Source: Rossellomorea vietnamensis NBRC 101237 (GTDB lineage Bacteria; Bacillota; Bacilli; Bacillales; Bacillaceae_B). Taken from it: DNA of 64,000 bases. The notes beneath the pieces are model-generated. The model did not search any database, was not told the DNA's origin, and saw only the letters and a program-made list of their open reading frames with translations. Shown here piece by piece: positions 26,150 to 33,929 of this stretch. Made by a program: the position numbers and the translations under genes. The stretch spans positions 62,001-126,000 of the forward strand of contig NZ_BCVQ01000003.1 of the NCBI RefSeq assembly GCF_001591825.1, written 5' to 3'. The number at the start of each line of letters is the position of its first letter. Position 1 is the stretch's first letter.

Positions 26150-26782
26150 TTACAGATAAATTTCTTCATCAAATTCGTCATTTGTTGTTTGTGTGGTATA
26201 GATGTTGATTGGGGCATTCGTCATGTCACCGTCTAAGGAAATCAAACCCTTCACTTCTGCAGATAGGGCAGTAGCCAGGATGATTGAATCTGAACTCAAC
26301 AATGGGGTTTCATGACTTAGATTCATTGCTTTTTCTAAAATTTCTTTATTGGTAGGGATGATTGATATGATGGATAATTCCACTAACCCTTTCAGCATTT
26401 CGTTAGCTTTCTCATTTGCATGGGCTAATTTTGGAAGAGTAGCAGACTGTTTGGGCAAGTTTCCAAAATTGGATTTAATTTTACTCTTAATCTTTCTTCT
26501 TTCTTGGGGATCTAATGATAGAAAATTAGGATAATTAATCACAATCTCATTTTCTATATAAATCATTCTACCTAAAGCATGCATGGCTTCTGTTAATACT
26601 GTTTCGCAAATGAACAATTTAGTATTATTTTTCAATAAGAAACTGAGAAAGTGATAACACGCTTCATGCCGTCCATCCCCCTGGTCAATCGTAGCAATAA
26701 TAAAGTTCGTGTCCACAAAAAAAGCATCATTAACATTAAGGTTAATGACACTTCTTCCGAAATCTTCACTAACAATAGGCAT
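26150..26782 (-). CDS. PIN-domain protein, candidate toxin ribonuclease
   Basis: 210 residues. 'AFFVDTNFIIATID' near the N-terminus and 'LSSDSIILATAL...GLISLDGDM' near the C-terminus supply the conserved acidic residues of PIN RNases (Asp in 'VDTN', Glu in 'LTEAMHALG', the C-terminal Asp pair). It starts one base after a small charged-protein gene; its own AAGGGG lies within that gene. This is the gene order of VapBC-type pairs. The protein is longer than most VapC (about 130-140), so it could also be a housekeeping PIN protein. Confidence 0.75.
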   Translation of the reverse strand: MPIVSEDFGRSVINLNVNDAFFVDTNFIIATIDQGDGRHEACYHFLSFLLKNNTKLFICETVLTEAMHALGRMIYIENEIVINYPNFLSLDPQERRKIKSKIKSNFGNLPKQSATLPKLAHANEKANEMLKGLVELSIISIIPTNKEILEKAMNLSHETPLLSSDSIILATALSAEVKGLISLDGDMTNAPINIYTTQTTNDEFDEEIYL

Positions 26783-26783
26783 T

Positions 26784-26948
26784 TTAATTTTTTCCCCTTA
26801 TCTCCCTGCATATTTGTTGAGAATCAATCTGGGCTTTGTTCTTGAATTTTTTGGCAAACTTCTCTAAGTTTTTCCTATCTGACTCAGATATTTCTTTTTT
26901 ATCTACTGTTAAAGACATGTCCAAATCATCCTCCTTTTTCCCACGCAT
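26784..26948 (-). CDS. small charged protein, candidate antitoxin partner (54 aa)
   Basis: ATG at 26948 follows GAGGAGGAAG; 54 codons end TAA at 26784, one base before the PIN gene. The product is very hydrophilic, lysine-rich and probably helical ('DRKNLEKFAKKFKNKAQIDS'), as is usual for antitoxins, but I see no clear DNA-binding motif. Function is inferred from position only. Confidence 0.55.
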   Translation of the reverse strand: MRGKKEDDLDMSLTVDKKEISESDRKNLEKFAKKFKNKAQIDSQQICREIRGKN

Positions 26949-26973
26949 ACAACTTCCTCCTCAAAGGATTTAT

Positions 26974-27044
26974 TACAAACATTGTACGCAACAAAGGGGG
27001 AAAAGATACTAGTGACCGTTCTTTACAACTAAACATTATTGTAA
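26974..27044 (-). promoter_or_regulatory. inverted repeats upstream of the PIN pair
   Basis: TACAA-ACA-TTGTA (26974-26986) lies 26 bases before the small gene; TTACAA (27023-27028) and TTGTAA (27039-27044) lie further upstream. They share a TACAA/TTGTA core and could be autoregulation sites of the pair. Inference only. Confidence 0.4.
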
Positions 27045-27093
27045 GACTATTTTACTCTTTTCCCGAAAAGCAAACAACCTAAACTTTCCCATT

Positions 27094-27462
27094 TCACAAC
27101 TTACCATCCACCTCAGACGTATCCACATCATCACCGAACCAGTCAGCGAGCTTCGCCTTGGCCTTCGCTTTCACTTCATCATCGATATACATCGATACCT
27201 GCAATAGCGCGAGACCGAGTGCACCAAGGTCATCGGTAAACCCTACCCCCACTGCCATGTCCGGAATGAAATCCGTTGGAAGGATGAAATATCCGAGCGC
27301 CCCGATGATGATCATCTTCGACTTCTTCGGAACATCCGGTTTTTGCAGGACAAAATAAAGGAGCAGCGCCGTATATACGACGGAATGTCCGGCCTTCACA
27401 CCATATCTTTTTAACTTATCCCAAAATTTCTCTTCAGAAAAATGTTTCTCCGTGTTGTCCAT
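27094..27462 (-). CDS. YkvA family (DUF1232) protein
   Basis: 122 residues from ATG 27462, preceded by GGAGGTGG. 'IIIGALGYFILPTDFIPDMAVGVGFTDDLGAL' is the DUF1232 signature (YkvA family), a membrane-embedded hairpin with a conserved P-D-x-I-P-D. Function unknown. The longer frame to 27543 is rejected. Confidence 0.88.
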   Translation of the reverse strand: MDNTEKHFSEEKFWDKLKRYGVKAGHSVVYTALLLYFVLQKPDVPKKSKMIIIGALGYFILPTDFIPDMAVGVGFTDDLGALGLALLQVSMYIDDEVKAKAKAKLADWFGDDVDTSEVDGKL

Positions 27463-27579
27463 TTCATTTCCACCTCCGTATTGAGACGAGTCCCATCTCT
27501 TGTTCCTTACATTGTAGAAGGTTTGGTAGGAATAGACAAACATTTTGATAGGGATCTTTGTCCTGTAATCAAATCAGAA

Positions 27580-27951
27580 TCACGATAAAAGTGCATCCGC
27601 AATCAATTTATCAAACTTGCGGACGTCGATCCCTTTCTTCAACTTCACTTTTATATGACCGGCTCTCGTCCAAAGCTCTACTTCCGCATTCACGTCAAGG
27701 AAACTGCCTGCATTCTCCGTTGACCACATATTGATGGAAGAATACGGGAGAGAATAAATCTCCACCTTTTTCCCGGTCAGCCCTTGCGCATCTCTTACAA
27801 TTAATCTCTTATTAGTGAAAATGGCACTATCCCGGAGTGTCTTATACGCAGCCACTGCCTCTTCCCCACTGATTAAAAGATCGTTCACATCATCTGGAAT
27901 CGGGCATTCCGACAACAGCGTCCATTCCAATATTCCTGTCGTTACAGCCAT
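27580..27951 (-). CDS. PH-domain-containing protein
   Basis: 123 residues, 'AIFTNKRLIVRDAQGLTGKKVEIYSLPYSSINMWSTEN' fits the bacterial PH domain (bPH). The role is unknown; such proteins are cytoplasmic and small. CAGGAGG precedes the ATG. Confidence 0.85.
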   Translation of the reverse strand: MAVTTGILEWTLLSECPIPDDVNDLLISGEEAVAAYKTLRDSAIFTNKRLIVRDAQGLTGKKVEIYSLPYSSINMWSTENAGSFLDVNAEVELWTRAGHIKVKLKKGIDVRKFDKLIADALLS

Positions 27952-28212
27952 TTCTATAACCTCCTGAAATTATCATTCACTATAACCAATTCTGTATCAG
28001 GAGGAGAAACCCTGCTTTTCTCCTGGGATTGATGCTCCGCATTCACACCGGACCTTTTTAACATATCAGTTATATACATTTCACCTAGACAAAATGTATC
28101 CCTAATCTAGAAGGTTTGATGGTGATAGACATCTACAAAGAAACGTAGATTCTAAACCTTGCTCTAAGTACGTTATAATTCAAGTAGCTAAACTGATAAA
28201 GGAAGTGATCAC

Positions 28213-28539
28213 ATGATAAATGCCATCATCTTATTCATTCTTGCCGGAATCGCCGAAATCGGAGGAGGCTACCTTATCTGGCTTTGGCTTCGGGAAGGAA
28301 AACCCGCCTATTGGGGAGTCGCCGGCGGGATCGCCCTGGCACTCTACGGCGTCATCGCCACCTTCCAGTCCTTCCCTTCATTCGGCCGTGTCTACGCTGC
28401 TTACGGCGGGGTGTTCATTGTCCTGTCCGTCCTTTGGGGATGGGGAATCGATAAGAAGACACCTGATCTGTATGATTGGGTCGGTGCCGGGATATGTATC
28501 GTTGGGGTTGGTGTGATGCTGCTTGGGCCGAGGCAGTAG
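28213..28539 (+). CDS. yfjF: UPF0060 membrane protein YfjF/YnfA
   Basis: 108 residues with four membrane segments and the conserved '[13 protein letters not shown]', '[25 protein letters not shown]' motifs of UPF0060. This family resembles small multidrug-resistance transporters, and some members have been linked with efflux, but the role in Bacillus is not settled. AAAGGAAGTGATC precedes the ATG. Confidence 0.9.
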   Translation: MINAIILFILAGIAEIGGGYLIWLWLREGKPAYWGVAGGIALALYGVIATFQSFPSFGRVYAAYGGVFIVLSVLWGWGIDKKTPDLYDWVGAGICIVGVGVMLLGPRQ

Positions 28540-28597
28540 ACAAATAGGAACACTTGTTCTAAAATGGATGTAAATGGAATTTCAGGAGCTGGTAGCA

Positions 28598-29167
28598 TTG
28601 AGACCCACCTTAAACAGGAGCACACCAATTGAAGTGTTTAGAGAGTACTATTGGTTAAAGGAAGAACTGCAATCATTCTGTCGCGCTAACGGAATCAGCA
28701 CTTCCGGTTCAAAGATGGAGCTATCAGATCGAATTTGCACTTTCCTGGAAACAGGCGAAATCAAAAAGCCCGTCAGAAAATCAAAAGGGATTCGAAACAC
28801 AAACCATAATGAAGTGTTAAGTCTAGATACCGTCATCACGGACCATCACCGTTGCAGTCAAAACGTCAGAACCTTCTTTAAGTCTGTCATACCCGGTTTT
28901 CATTTCTCTACTTATATCCAAAACTATTTTAAAAATAACGCAGGAAAGACGTATCGTGATGCAATCGAAGCTTGGCATGAAGAAGACAAACGGAAGAAAG
29001 ACCCGTCATACGAGAAGGAAATCGCACCTCAATTCGAATACAATCAATTCACACGAGACTTCTTTGCCGATCCGGCCAATAAAGGAAAAAAGAGGGCAGA
29101 TGCCATTGAAGCCTGGAATGAAATCAAGAAGCTTCCGGGGAGTAATAAATACGTTGGTGGTTCCTGA
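28598..29167 (+). CDS. SAP domain and DUF6434 protein
   Basis: 189 residues. The N-terminal 'REYYWLKEELQSFCRANGISTSGSKMELSDRI' is a SAP motif (a helix-turn-helix element of DNA-binding proteins). Two related modules follow, 'FHFSTYIQNYFKNNAGKTYRDAIEAW' and 'FEYNQFTRDFFADPANKGKKRADAIEAW', of the DUF6434 type. The TTG at 28598 is preferred because AGGAG lies nine bases before it and related proteins start at 'MRP'; an ATG at 28574 lacks a good site. Role unknown. Confidence 0.82.
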   Translation: MRPTLNRSTPIEVFREYYWLKEELQSFCRANGISTSGSKMELSDRICTFLETGEIKKPVRKSKGIRNTNHNEVLSLDTVITDHHRCSQNVRTFFKSVIPGFHFSTYIQNYFKNNAGKTYRDAIEAWHEEDKRKKDPSYEKEIAPQFEYNQFTRDFFADPANKGKKRADAIEAWNEIKKLPGSNKYVGGS

Positions 29168-29206
29168 TGCAAAGAAGGTCCGTCCCTAATGTTTTATCCC
29201 ACAGAT

Positions 29207-29247
29207 AAAAAATGCCCCCGGACCTTCTTACAGAGAACTCCGGAGGC
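29207..29247 (-). terminator. hairpin terminator of the membrane hydrolase gene
   Basis: GCCCCCGGA (29214-29222) pairs with TCCGGAGGC (29239-29247), one wobble; six T follow on the minus strand. A second pairing, AAGAAGGTCCG (29172-29182) with CGGACCTTCTT (29219-29229), overlaps it and includes the GGTCCGTCCCT element. Confidence 0.75.
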
Positions 29248-29256
29248 TTTGCTATT

Positions 29257-31113
29257 TTAAAGCTGCGTCAACGTATTTGTCACCGTCATAATCGTAATGA
29301 TGAACGCATTTATGAACCCTGCAAGATAAGGATTTCCCGTCACCTTGTAAATCTTACGGGAAACAACGGCTGCCACCATCAGGATCACGATGATCGGGAA
29401 CAGCCAGATTCCGATGATGTGGGACAGATCATTGTAATATACTTCCCCTTTCACAAAGAAGGAAATATACTGGATGGCTACCAGAATGATGATGGCAAGT
29501 GAATTGAACAGGGTCAATACGGCCGTGTTCATCCATTCCTTCTGCCCGAGTTTGATAAAGTTAAAGCTATTGATGGCAATGGAGTTCGCTACATAGAATA
29601 CAAGGAAGAAAGGTAGATATTTCAATGCGATCAACAGTTTATCAGGGGTGAATGCTTTTACTGTCAGCACCCATAAACGAAAATCTGTTTTGAAGAAATA
29701 ATCCGCTATGAACACAAGGCTGTAGGACAATACCGTGACACAAAGGGCAAGCCCGATCGTTTTTACCAGGGTCCGGAAGCTGATGACCACCCCAGACACC
29801 CTCAGGTCCATTCCGTTCTTCTTGGAATAGAAGAAATAGCATGCCCCCACAACCATTAACGTAAAGAGCCCAGTGACCAAACACCACATCCCGATATAAA
29901 AAGGAGGGTACTGCGGAAAGAACGGTGTAATGTGTTCCACGGTCCAGGTGGATAACTTCAAATAACTGAAATAAGATACGAGCGCACCCGCAATGAGGCC
30001 ACCCCAGAACCAAAGCTTTCCTCTTCCATCACGGAACGTCATAGGCTCCGCTTCCTTTACAGCTCGTAGTGAAGCAAATGTTTCAGTGAAAAGAAGCCAC
30101 TTGGTGATGCTCACGATGAAAATCACAAACCCGACCAAGCCTACGGCATTAAAGAACACTTTGTACTGCCAAACCTGGTTATTAGCTGCGATCGGATGAG
30201 GTGCCCCAAGAGAATCTTCAAAAAACTCGAGAGTACTCGTCACGACATCCTTAGAAATATGGTTCCACGGATGGATCTGCGCAGGATTATAAATGACCCT
30301 TGCTGCTTCTTGACCGTCTACCTCCTGCTTATAGATCTCGTAGCTCTTCCGCTTCTCCCCTCCGGTTGGATCGATTCCGAAATTCAGGAATGATTGTGCA
30401 GGTTCCGTATCAATAAAATCCCTCGGAACAGTGGCAGTACCGTCTTCTTTCAAACTTCTGAAGAAAAATTCATCATACTGTGCGGCCACGATTCCAACAT
30501 CCCTTGATCCATATACATTCACATACTCACGATCCTTCGGCTGCATCGACCAATACAATGGCTCTGCCGGATCACTCGTATACATGGCATCATTGGCAAT
30601 TAACAGCACAGACGAAATTAAAGGTTCATCCTTCTTATTATCTTCATTGATGGACCAGTTGGCAGCACGTGCTCCATTGGAATGACCCGTCACTCCAATC
30701 TTCTCTTTATCTACATAAGGAAGATCCGCCATTAGCTCCACGGCATCATACATGCCCGTCCCCCGGTTCATCCATTCCTCCGGTTTCACGGCATCCGAAT
30801 TTCCATGTCCGTACATATCAATTGAAATGACGACGTACCCGCGTCTTGCAAGCTCCACATAATTCAGATCCTGCATCTCCCTCGTATTGTACCAGCCGTG
30901 ACTTGTCACAATCCCCGGTGCCGGATTGTCCTTCGACACATCATCCGGAACATACAAGAGCGCACTCATCATATGACCTGAGGGAGTTTCCCACCGCAGA
31001 TCTTTTACGGTCACCTTCCCACCTGACGTTTGTACAAACGAGGCACCTATCGCACTGATTAAACACAAGACCAAAGCAATGACAACCCAACGGAACGACT
31101 TCCTTTTGCTCAT
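29257..31113 (-). CDS. membrane-anchored alpha/beta hydrolase
   Basis: 618 residues. An N-terminal membrane segment (8-26) leads to an extracellular alpha/beta-hydrolase domain: 'VTSHGWYNTREM', 'ISIDMYGHGNSD', nucleophile elbow GHSNGA (Ser145) and a histidine in 'AQIHPWNH'. From about residue 320 there are about seven more membrane segments with no recognised family. ATG follows CAGGGGG. The substrate is unknown; a role in envelope lipid or sugar turnover is possible. Confidence 0.83.
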   Translation of the reverse strand: MSKRKSFRWVVIALVLCLISAIGASFVQTSGGKVTVKDLRWETPSGHMMSALLYVPDDVSKDNPAPGIVTSHGWYNTREMQDLNYVELARRGYVVISIDMYGHGNSDAVKPEEWMNRGTGMYDAVELMADLPYVDKEKIGVTGHSNGARAANWSINEDNKKDEPLISSVLLIANDAMYTSDPAEPLYWSMQPKDREYVNVYGSRDVGIVAAQYDEFFFRSLKEDGTATVPRDFIDTEPAQSFLNFGIDPTGGEKRKSYEIYKQEVDGQEAARVIYNPAQIHPWNHISKDVVTSTLEFFEDSLGAPHPIAANNQVWQYKVFFNAVGLVGFVIFIVSITKWLLFTETFASLRAVKEAEPMTFRDGRGKLWFWGGLIAGALVSYFSYLKLSTWTVEHITPFFPQYPPFYIGMWCLVTGLFTLMVVGACYFFYSKKNGMDLRVSGVVISFRTLVKTIGLALCVTVLSYSLVFIADYFFKTDFRLWVLTVKAFTPDKLLIALKYLPFFLVFYVANSIAINSFNFIKLGQKEWMNTAVLTLFNSLAIIILVAIQYISFFVKGEVYYNDLSHIIGIWLFPIIVILMVAAVVSRKIYKVTGNPYLAGFINAFIITIMTVTNTLTQL

Positions 31114-31232
31114 CTCTAAACCCCCTGTAGCTCGTTCTTATAGGTTTGTGGTGTGGATAACCCTACAATATAAGGATATTGGGGTTGTCAGAAAAAAAGA
31201 CCTGGGGGCACTAGATTGATTGGCTATATACG

Positions 31233-31270
31233 AGAAGGTCCGTCCCTCACTCTTGAGGGACGGACCTTCT
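31233..31270. repeat. perfect extragenic palindrome with GGTCCGTCCCT element
   Basis: A 17-base arm at 31233-31249 pairs perfectly with 31254-31270 around a 4-base loop. It lies eight bases beyond the VWA gene stop. The minus strand does not continue with a T-run, so it is not a classical terminator. The element GGTCCGTCCCT also occurs at 23430 and 29177. Confidence 0.75.
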
Positions 31271-31277
31271 TCCTTAC

Positions 31278-32660
31278 TCATTCATCCGATTCCAGGAACC
31301 GGTCTGTGACTTCATCATGTTTATTTAAGAAGTTGTCTCTGTTTGTATCATACAACTCAAGAAATTGATCTCTTGCCTCATCCGATATTGTAAGAAAATA
31401 ATCTCTGTAAAGATCCATCATGTCAAGGAATACAGAATCATCAATGATTCCCTGATTATTGAGGTAGTTCGTTGCATGTTCAAGGTTATTGATTTCTCGA
31501 TTACTATTCATTTGTTGCTCGTCATACCAGTTATCCAATTGAGTTTTGACAGTATCGAACAGTTCATTCAACGCCTTCACCGAATCCTCATGCCACTGTG
31601 ACCAAACCTTCGCCATATCTGCTGTCTGTTTGAATTCCGTCACCAGATCATCATGACTTCTCGCATTGATGTAATTTCCCCCTGAAGCATCGGCCATTTC
31701 TTTCAACTGTGCTAATCCCTCATTGTCTACCTGATACCCGATAATATTCAGGACCGGGCTGATATTGGAATCTGCCAGGGATTTGGCTGCTTTCACAGGG
31801 TCACCGTTACAGGTCTCCACTCCATCACTGACTACGTAAATAATATTAGTATTTTGCTTTCCGTCATATTGTTGGAAATCCGCATTTACCTCATCGATGG
31901 CTTTAGCCATGGGCGTCCATCCAGCGGGCTCAAACTGATTCAGCGCTTCCGAGAATTTTCCTTCATCATAATTCCCAAATGGGTAGACCTCTTCAATTTT
32001 AGAACAGGAAGACTTTTTGTCCTTATCACTTCCTGTACCGACATGTCCGTAAACCCTGAGTGAAACATTGGCATTCTCAGGCAGGTCCTTCACAAACTGC
32101 TGGATGGCATCCTTCGCAAGTTCCATCCGCGTCTTTCCATTTTCCACCTTCCCCATACTGCCGCTTGAATCCAACAGAATGGCAACATTGTAGTTCTCTT
32201 TTAATTGAAGCTCACCCTCTTTGCCGTTCGGATCTTCAAACTGCATGGACTTCCACTGATCGATTGGTACATCCACCTTCGTCAAATCCTCTTTAAAAAG
32301 GGAATACACATACCCCTGCATCTTTTCGATATCCTCTTTAGAAGACTCCTCCGTTAGCGTTGGCAGGCTATCAAGCTTCTTTTTTATGTCTTCCTCACCC
32401 GTAAACCCTTTTTCATACTCATTACCCGAAAACTCCCCAATCGTTGGATACTCGGCTGATTCCGAGAATGTTGTCGGCACCGGTGGATAGTCTTTGTCTA
32501 TTTCTTCCGTTTTCTTATTCGCCTCTTTATCCTTTTTTACCTTTTCTTCTTTTTTCGGTTCTTTCTCTTCAGATTGAGATGTGGCAGATTCATTGGAATT
32601 GCAGGCAGCTAATGCCACAATCAACACCATCACAATCAACGTGTACACTACTTTTTTCAT
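31278..32660 (-). CDS. von Willebrand factor A domain lipoprotein, YwmC/YwmD-like
   Basis: 460 residues from ATG 32660 after AAAGGAG. A lipoprotein signal ends at LAAC (Cys20), followed by a Lys/Glu-rich linker. The VWA domain carries the metal site 'LLDSSGSMG', Thr in 'GWTPMAKAI' and 'VVSDGVETCNGDP'. The last ~120 residues are helical and acidic. Such proteins bind partners outside the membrane in a metal-dependent way; the resemblance to B. subtilis YwmC/YwmD is from memory. Confidence 0.87.
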   Translation of the reverse strand: MKKVVYTLIVMVLIVALAACNSNESATSQSEEKEPKKEEKVKKDKEANKKTEEIDKDYPPVPTTFSESAEYPTIGEFSGNEYEKGFTGEEDIKKKLDSLPTLTEESSKEDIEKMQGYVYSLFKEDLTKVDVPIDQWKSMQFEDPNGKEGELQLKENYNVAILLDSSGSMGKVENGKTRMELAKDAIQQFVKDLPENANVSLRVYGHVGTGSDKDKKSSCSKIEEVYPFGNYDEGKFSEALNQFEPAGWTPMAKAIDEVNADFQQYDGKQNTNIIYVVSDGVETCNGDPVKAAKSLADSNISPVLNIIGYQVDNEGLAQLKEMADASGGNYINARSHDDLVTEFKQTADMAKVWSQWHEDSVKALNELFDTVKTQLDNWYDEQQMNSNREINNLEHATNYLNNQGIIDDSVFLDMMDLYRDYFLTISDEARDQFLELYDTNRDNFLNKHDEVTDRFLESDE

Positions 32661-32830
32661 GAAGTTCTCCTTTCCATTATTAGATGGTTTATGTATGTTC
32701 ATAAAATGACCCATCTATCATTATTTTCCAAAGTACCCATGTGGTTCAACAGGAAAACATATCCATTACTTTTTATTCAGTCCAACCTTAAATACGAGTA
32801 AAATAAAAGGAGCATGAAAGGAGGAATAAC

Positions 32831-33430
32831 ATGATTCGACTTCACCAAAATTCTAGTACGCTAGTGATAGTGATTCACGAAATCTATGGAATCAATCAAC
32901 ACATACAAGACTTCTGTGCATTCATCTCATCCCAAGGAACGGACGTCATCTGTCCAGATTTTCTAAAAAAAGGATCGGCTTTTGATTATTCTCAGGAAGA
33001 GATGGCTTACCGTTCTTTCATCAAGGACATAGGCTTTGAAGAGGCGGTTGTCAAAATAAAGATCATTCTCTCAATCTACCGACAAAAATACAAGAAAATT
33101 GTGATCATAGGGTTCAGTGCAGGGGCGACGGTGGCCTGGTTATGCAGCGATGATGAAAGGGTGGATGGTGTCATCGGCTACTACGGTTCACGAATACGAA
33201 ACTATTTAGAGGTCAAACCACTGTGTCCAACTATGTTGTTTTTCCCAGAAGAAGAACCCTCTTTCCAAGTGGATGAAGTGATTGCAAGATTAAGACGAAA
33301 GAATATCGACATTCAAAAATATAGCGGTACACATGGATTCAGTGACCCCTATTCGACAAACTTTCATAATGAATCCGCACAAAAAGCGAGGGATAGAATC
33401 ATAGTTTTTTTGACTGAAAAGGTTGAATAG
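32831..33430 (+). CDS. dienelactone hydrolase family protein
   Basis: 199 residues. 'VIVIHEIYGINQHIQDFC' is the DLH start motif with the conserved Glu; the nucleophile elbow is 'IGFSAGATVAW' (Ser in place of the Cys in true DLH), and the histidine lies in 'SGTHGFSDP'. The Asp loop is unusual ('FPEEEPSF'). Carboxylesterase-like activity is expected; substrate unknown. AAAGGAGG precedes the ATG. Confidence 0.83.
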   Translation: MIRLHQNSSTLVIVIHEIYGINQHIQDFCAFISSQGTDVICPDFLKKGSAFDYSQEEMAYRSFIKDIGFEEAVVKIKIILSIYRQKYKKIVIIGFSAGATVAWLCSDDERVDGVIGYYGSRIRNYLEVKPLCPTMLFFPEEEPSFQVDEVIARLRRKNIDIQKYSGTHGFSDPYSTNFHNESAQKARDRIIVFLTEKVE

Positions 33431-33815
33431 GTTTCCTTCTGTCCCTCCTTTCAGGATACTGACACCATCTCTACGCGCGCCCGCTACACGCACGTTGTTG
33501 GTGTTGTTTTCTCTCTTCTTTCTCTAAAGATCTACAGTCTGTTTTCGCTTGGGTTCCATGGGTGATTCACATCGTTTTGGGCAAAGGAAAATAGGGAGGC
33601 ACCATGTTCGTCAAGATCCTTAAATGATGTTATTGTTCTATCTTACATATGTATTGGCCCCCCACTCACCCTCGACCTTAATATACTGACTTGATTTAAA
33701 ACTGGATACCGTGTGATACAAGTTTTCCGATTCAATTAATTATCAGAAAATTAACTTTATTTTTCACCAACCCCATCATACAATAAAGGTATCGAAATTA
33801 AAGGAGGCTGTTTTC
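33431..33815 (+). other. 385-bp intergenic region before the ABC exporter
   Basis: No long ORF. It holds a GC-rich patch near 33475-33495, a seven-codon mini-ORF (ATG 33604 to TGA 33627, after AGGGAGG) and an AT-rich stretch with a possible -10 TACAAT at 33777-33782. These may be part of the control region of the exporter. Confidence 0.5.
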
Positions 33816-33872
33816 ATGAGAAACATTGCGATGATAACCGTACGAACATATAAGGATGGAACGCCTTTTTAA
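33816..33872 (+). CDS. leader peptide of the ABC exporter (18 aa)
   Basis: An ATG at 33816 follows a perfect AAGGAGG at eight bases and encodes MRNIAMITVRTYKDGTPF before TAA at 33870-33872. It lies 57 bases before the exporter start. The strong ribosome binding site on so short a frame, and base pairing of its coding region to the downstream stem, point to a regulatory peptide, as with BmrB of B. subtilis or erm/cat leaders. Confidence 0.7.
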   Translation: MRNIAMITVRTYKDGTPF

Positions 33873-33923
33873 CGTGACGGTCTTCCCCCTTATATGTGTT
33901 TTGTGAACTAACGCGTAAAGGGG
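33837..33923 (+). promoter_or_regulatory. translational attenuator of the ABC exporter
   Basis: Four mutually exclusive pairings are visible. (1) ACCGTACG 33837-33844 with CGTGACGGT 33873-33881 (one bulge). (2) ACATATAAGG 33846-33855 with CCTTATATGT 33888-33897, perfect. (3) CCCCTT 33886-33891 with AAGGGG 33918-33923 plus TATGTGTT 33893-33900 with AACGCGTA 33910-33917 (G-U pairs), a 14-pair stem that covers the exporter site AAAGGGG (33917-33923). Pairings 1 and 2 cannot coexist; 2 and 3 share bases. A ribosome stalled early on the leader would block 1, allow 2 and free the site. Confidence 0.6.
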
Positions 33924-33929
33924 TATGTT

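Noticed and set aside
28002-28030. Hairpin CAGGAG/CTCCTG between the PH-domain gene and yfjF
   Set aside because: Short, imperfect, without T-run or position after a gene end; probably chance.
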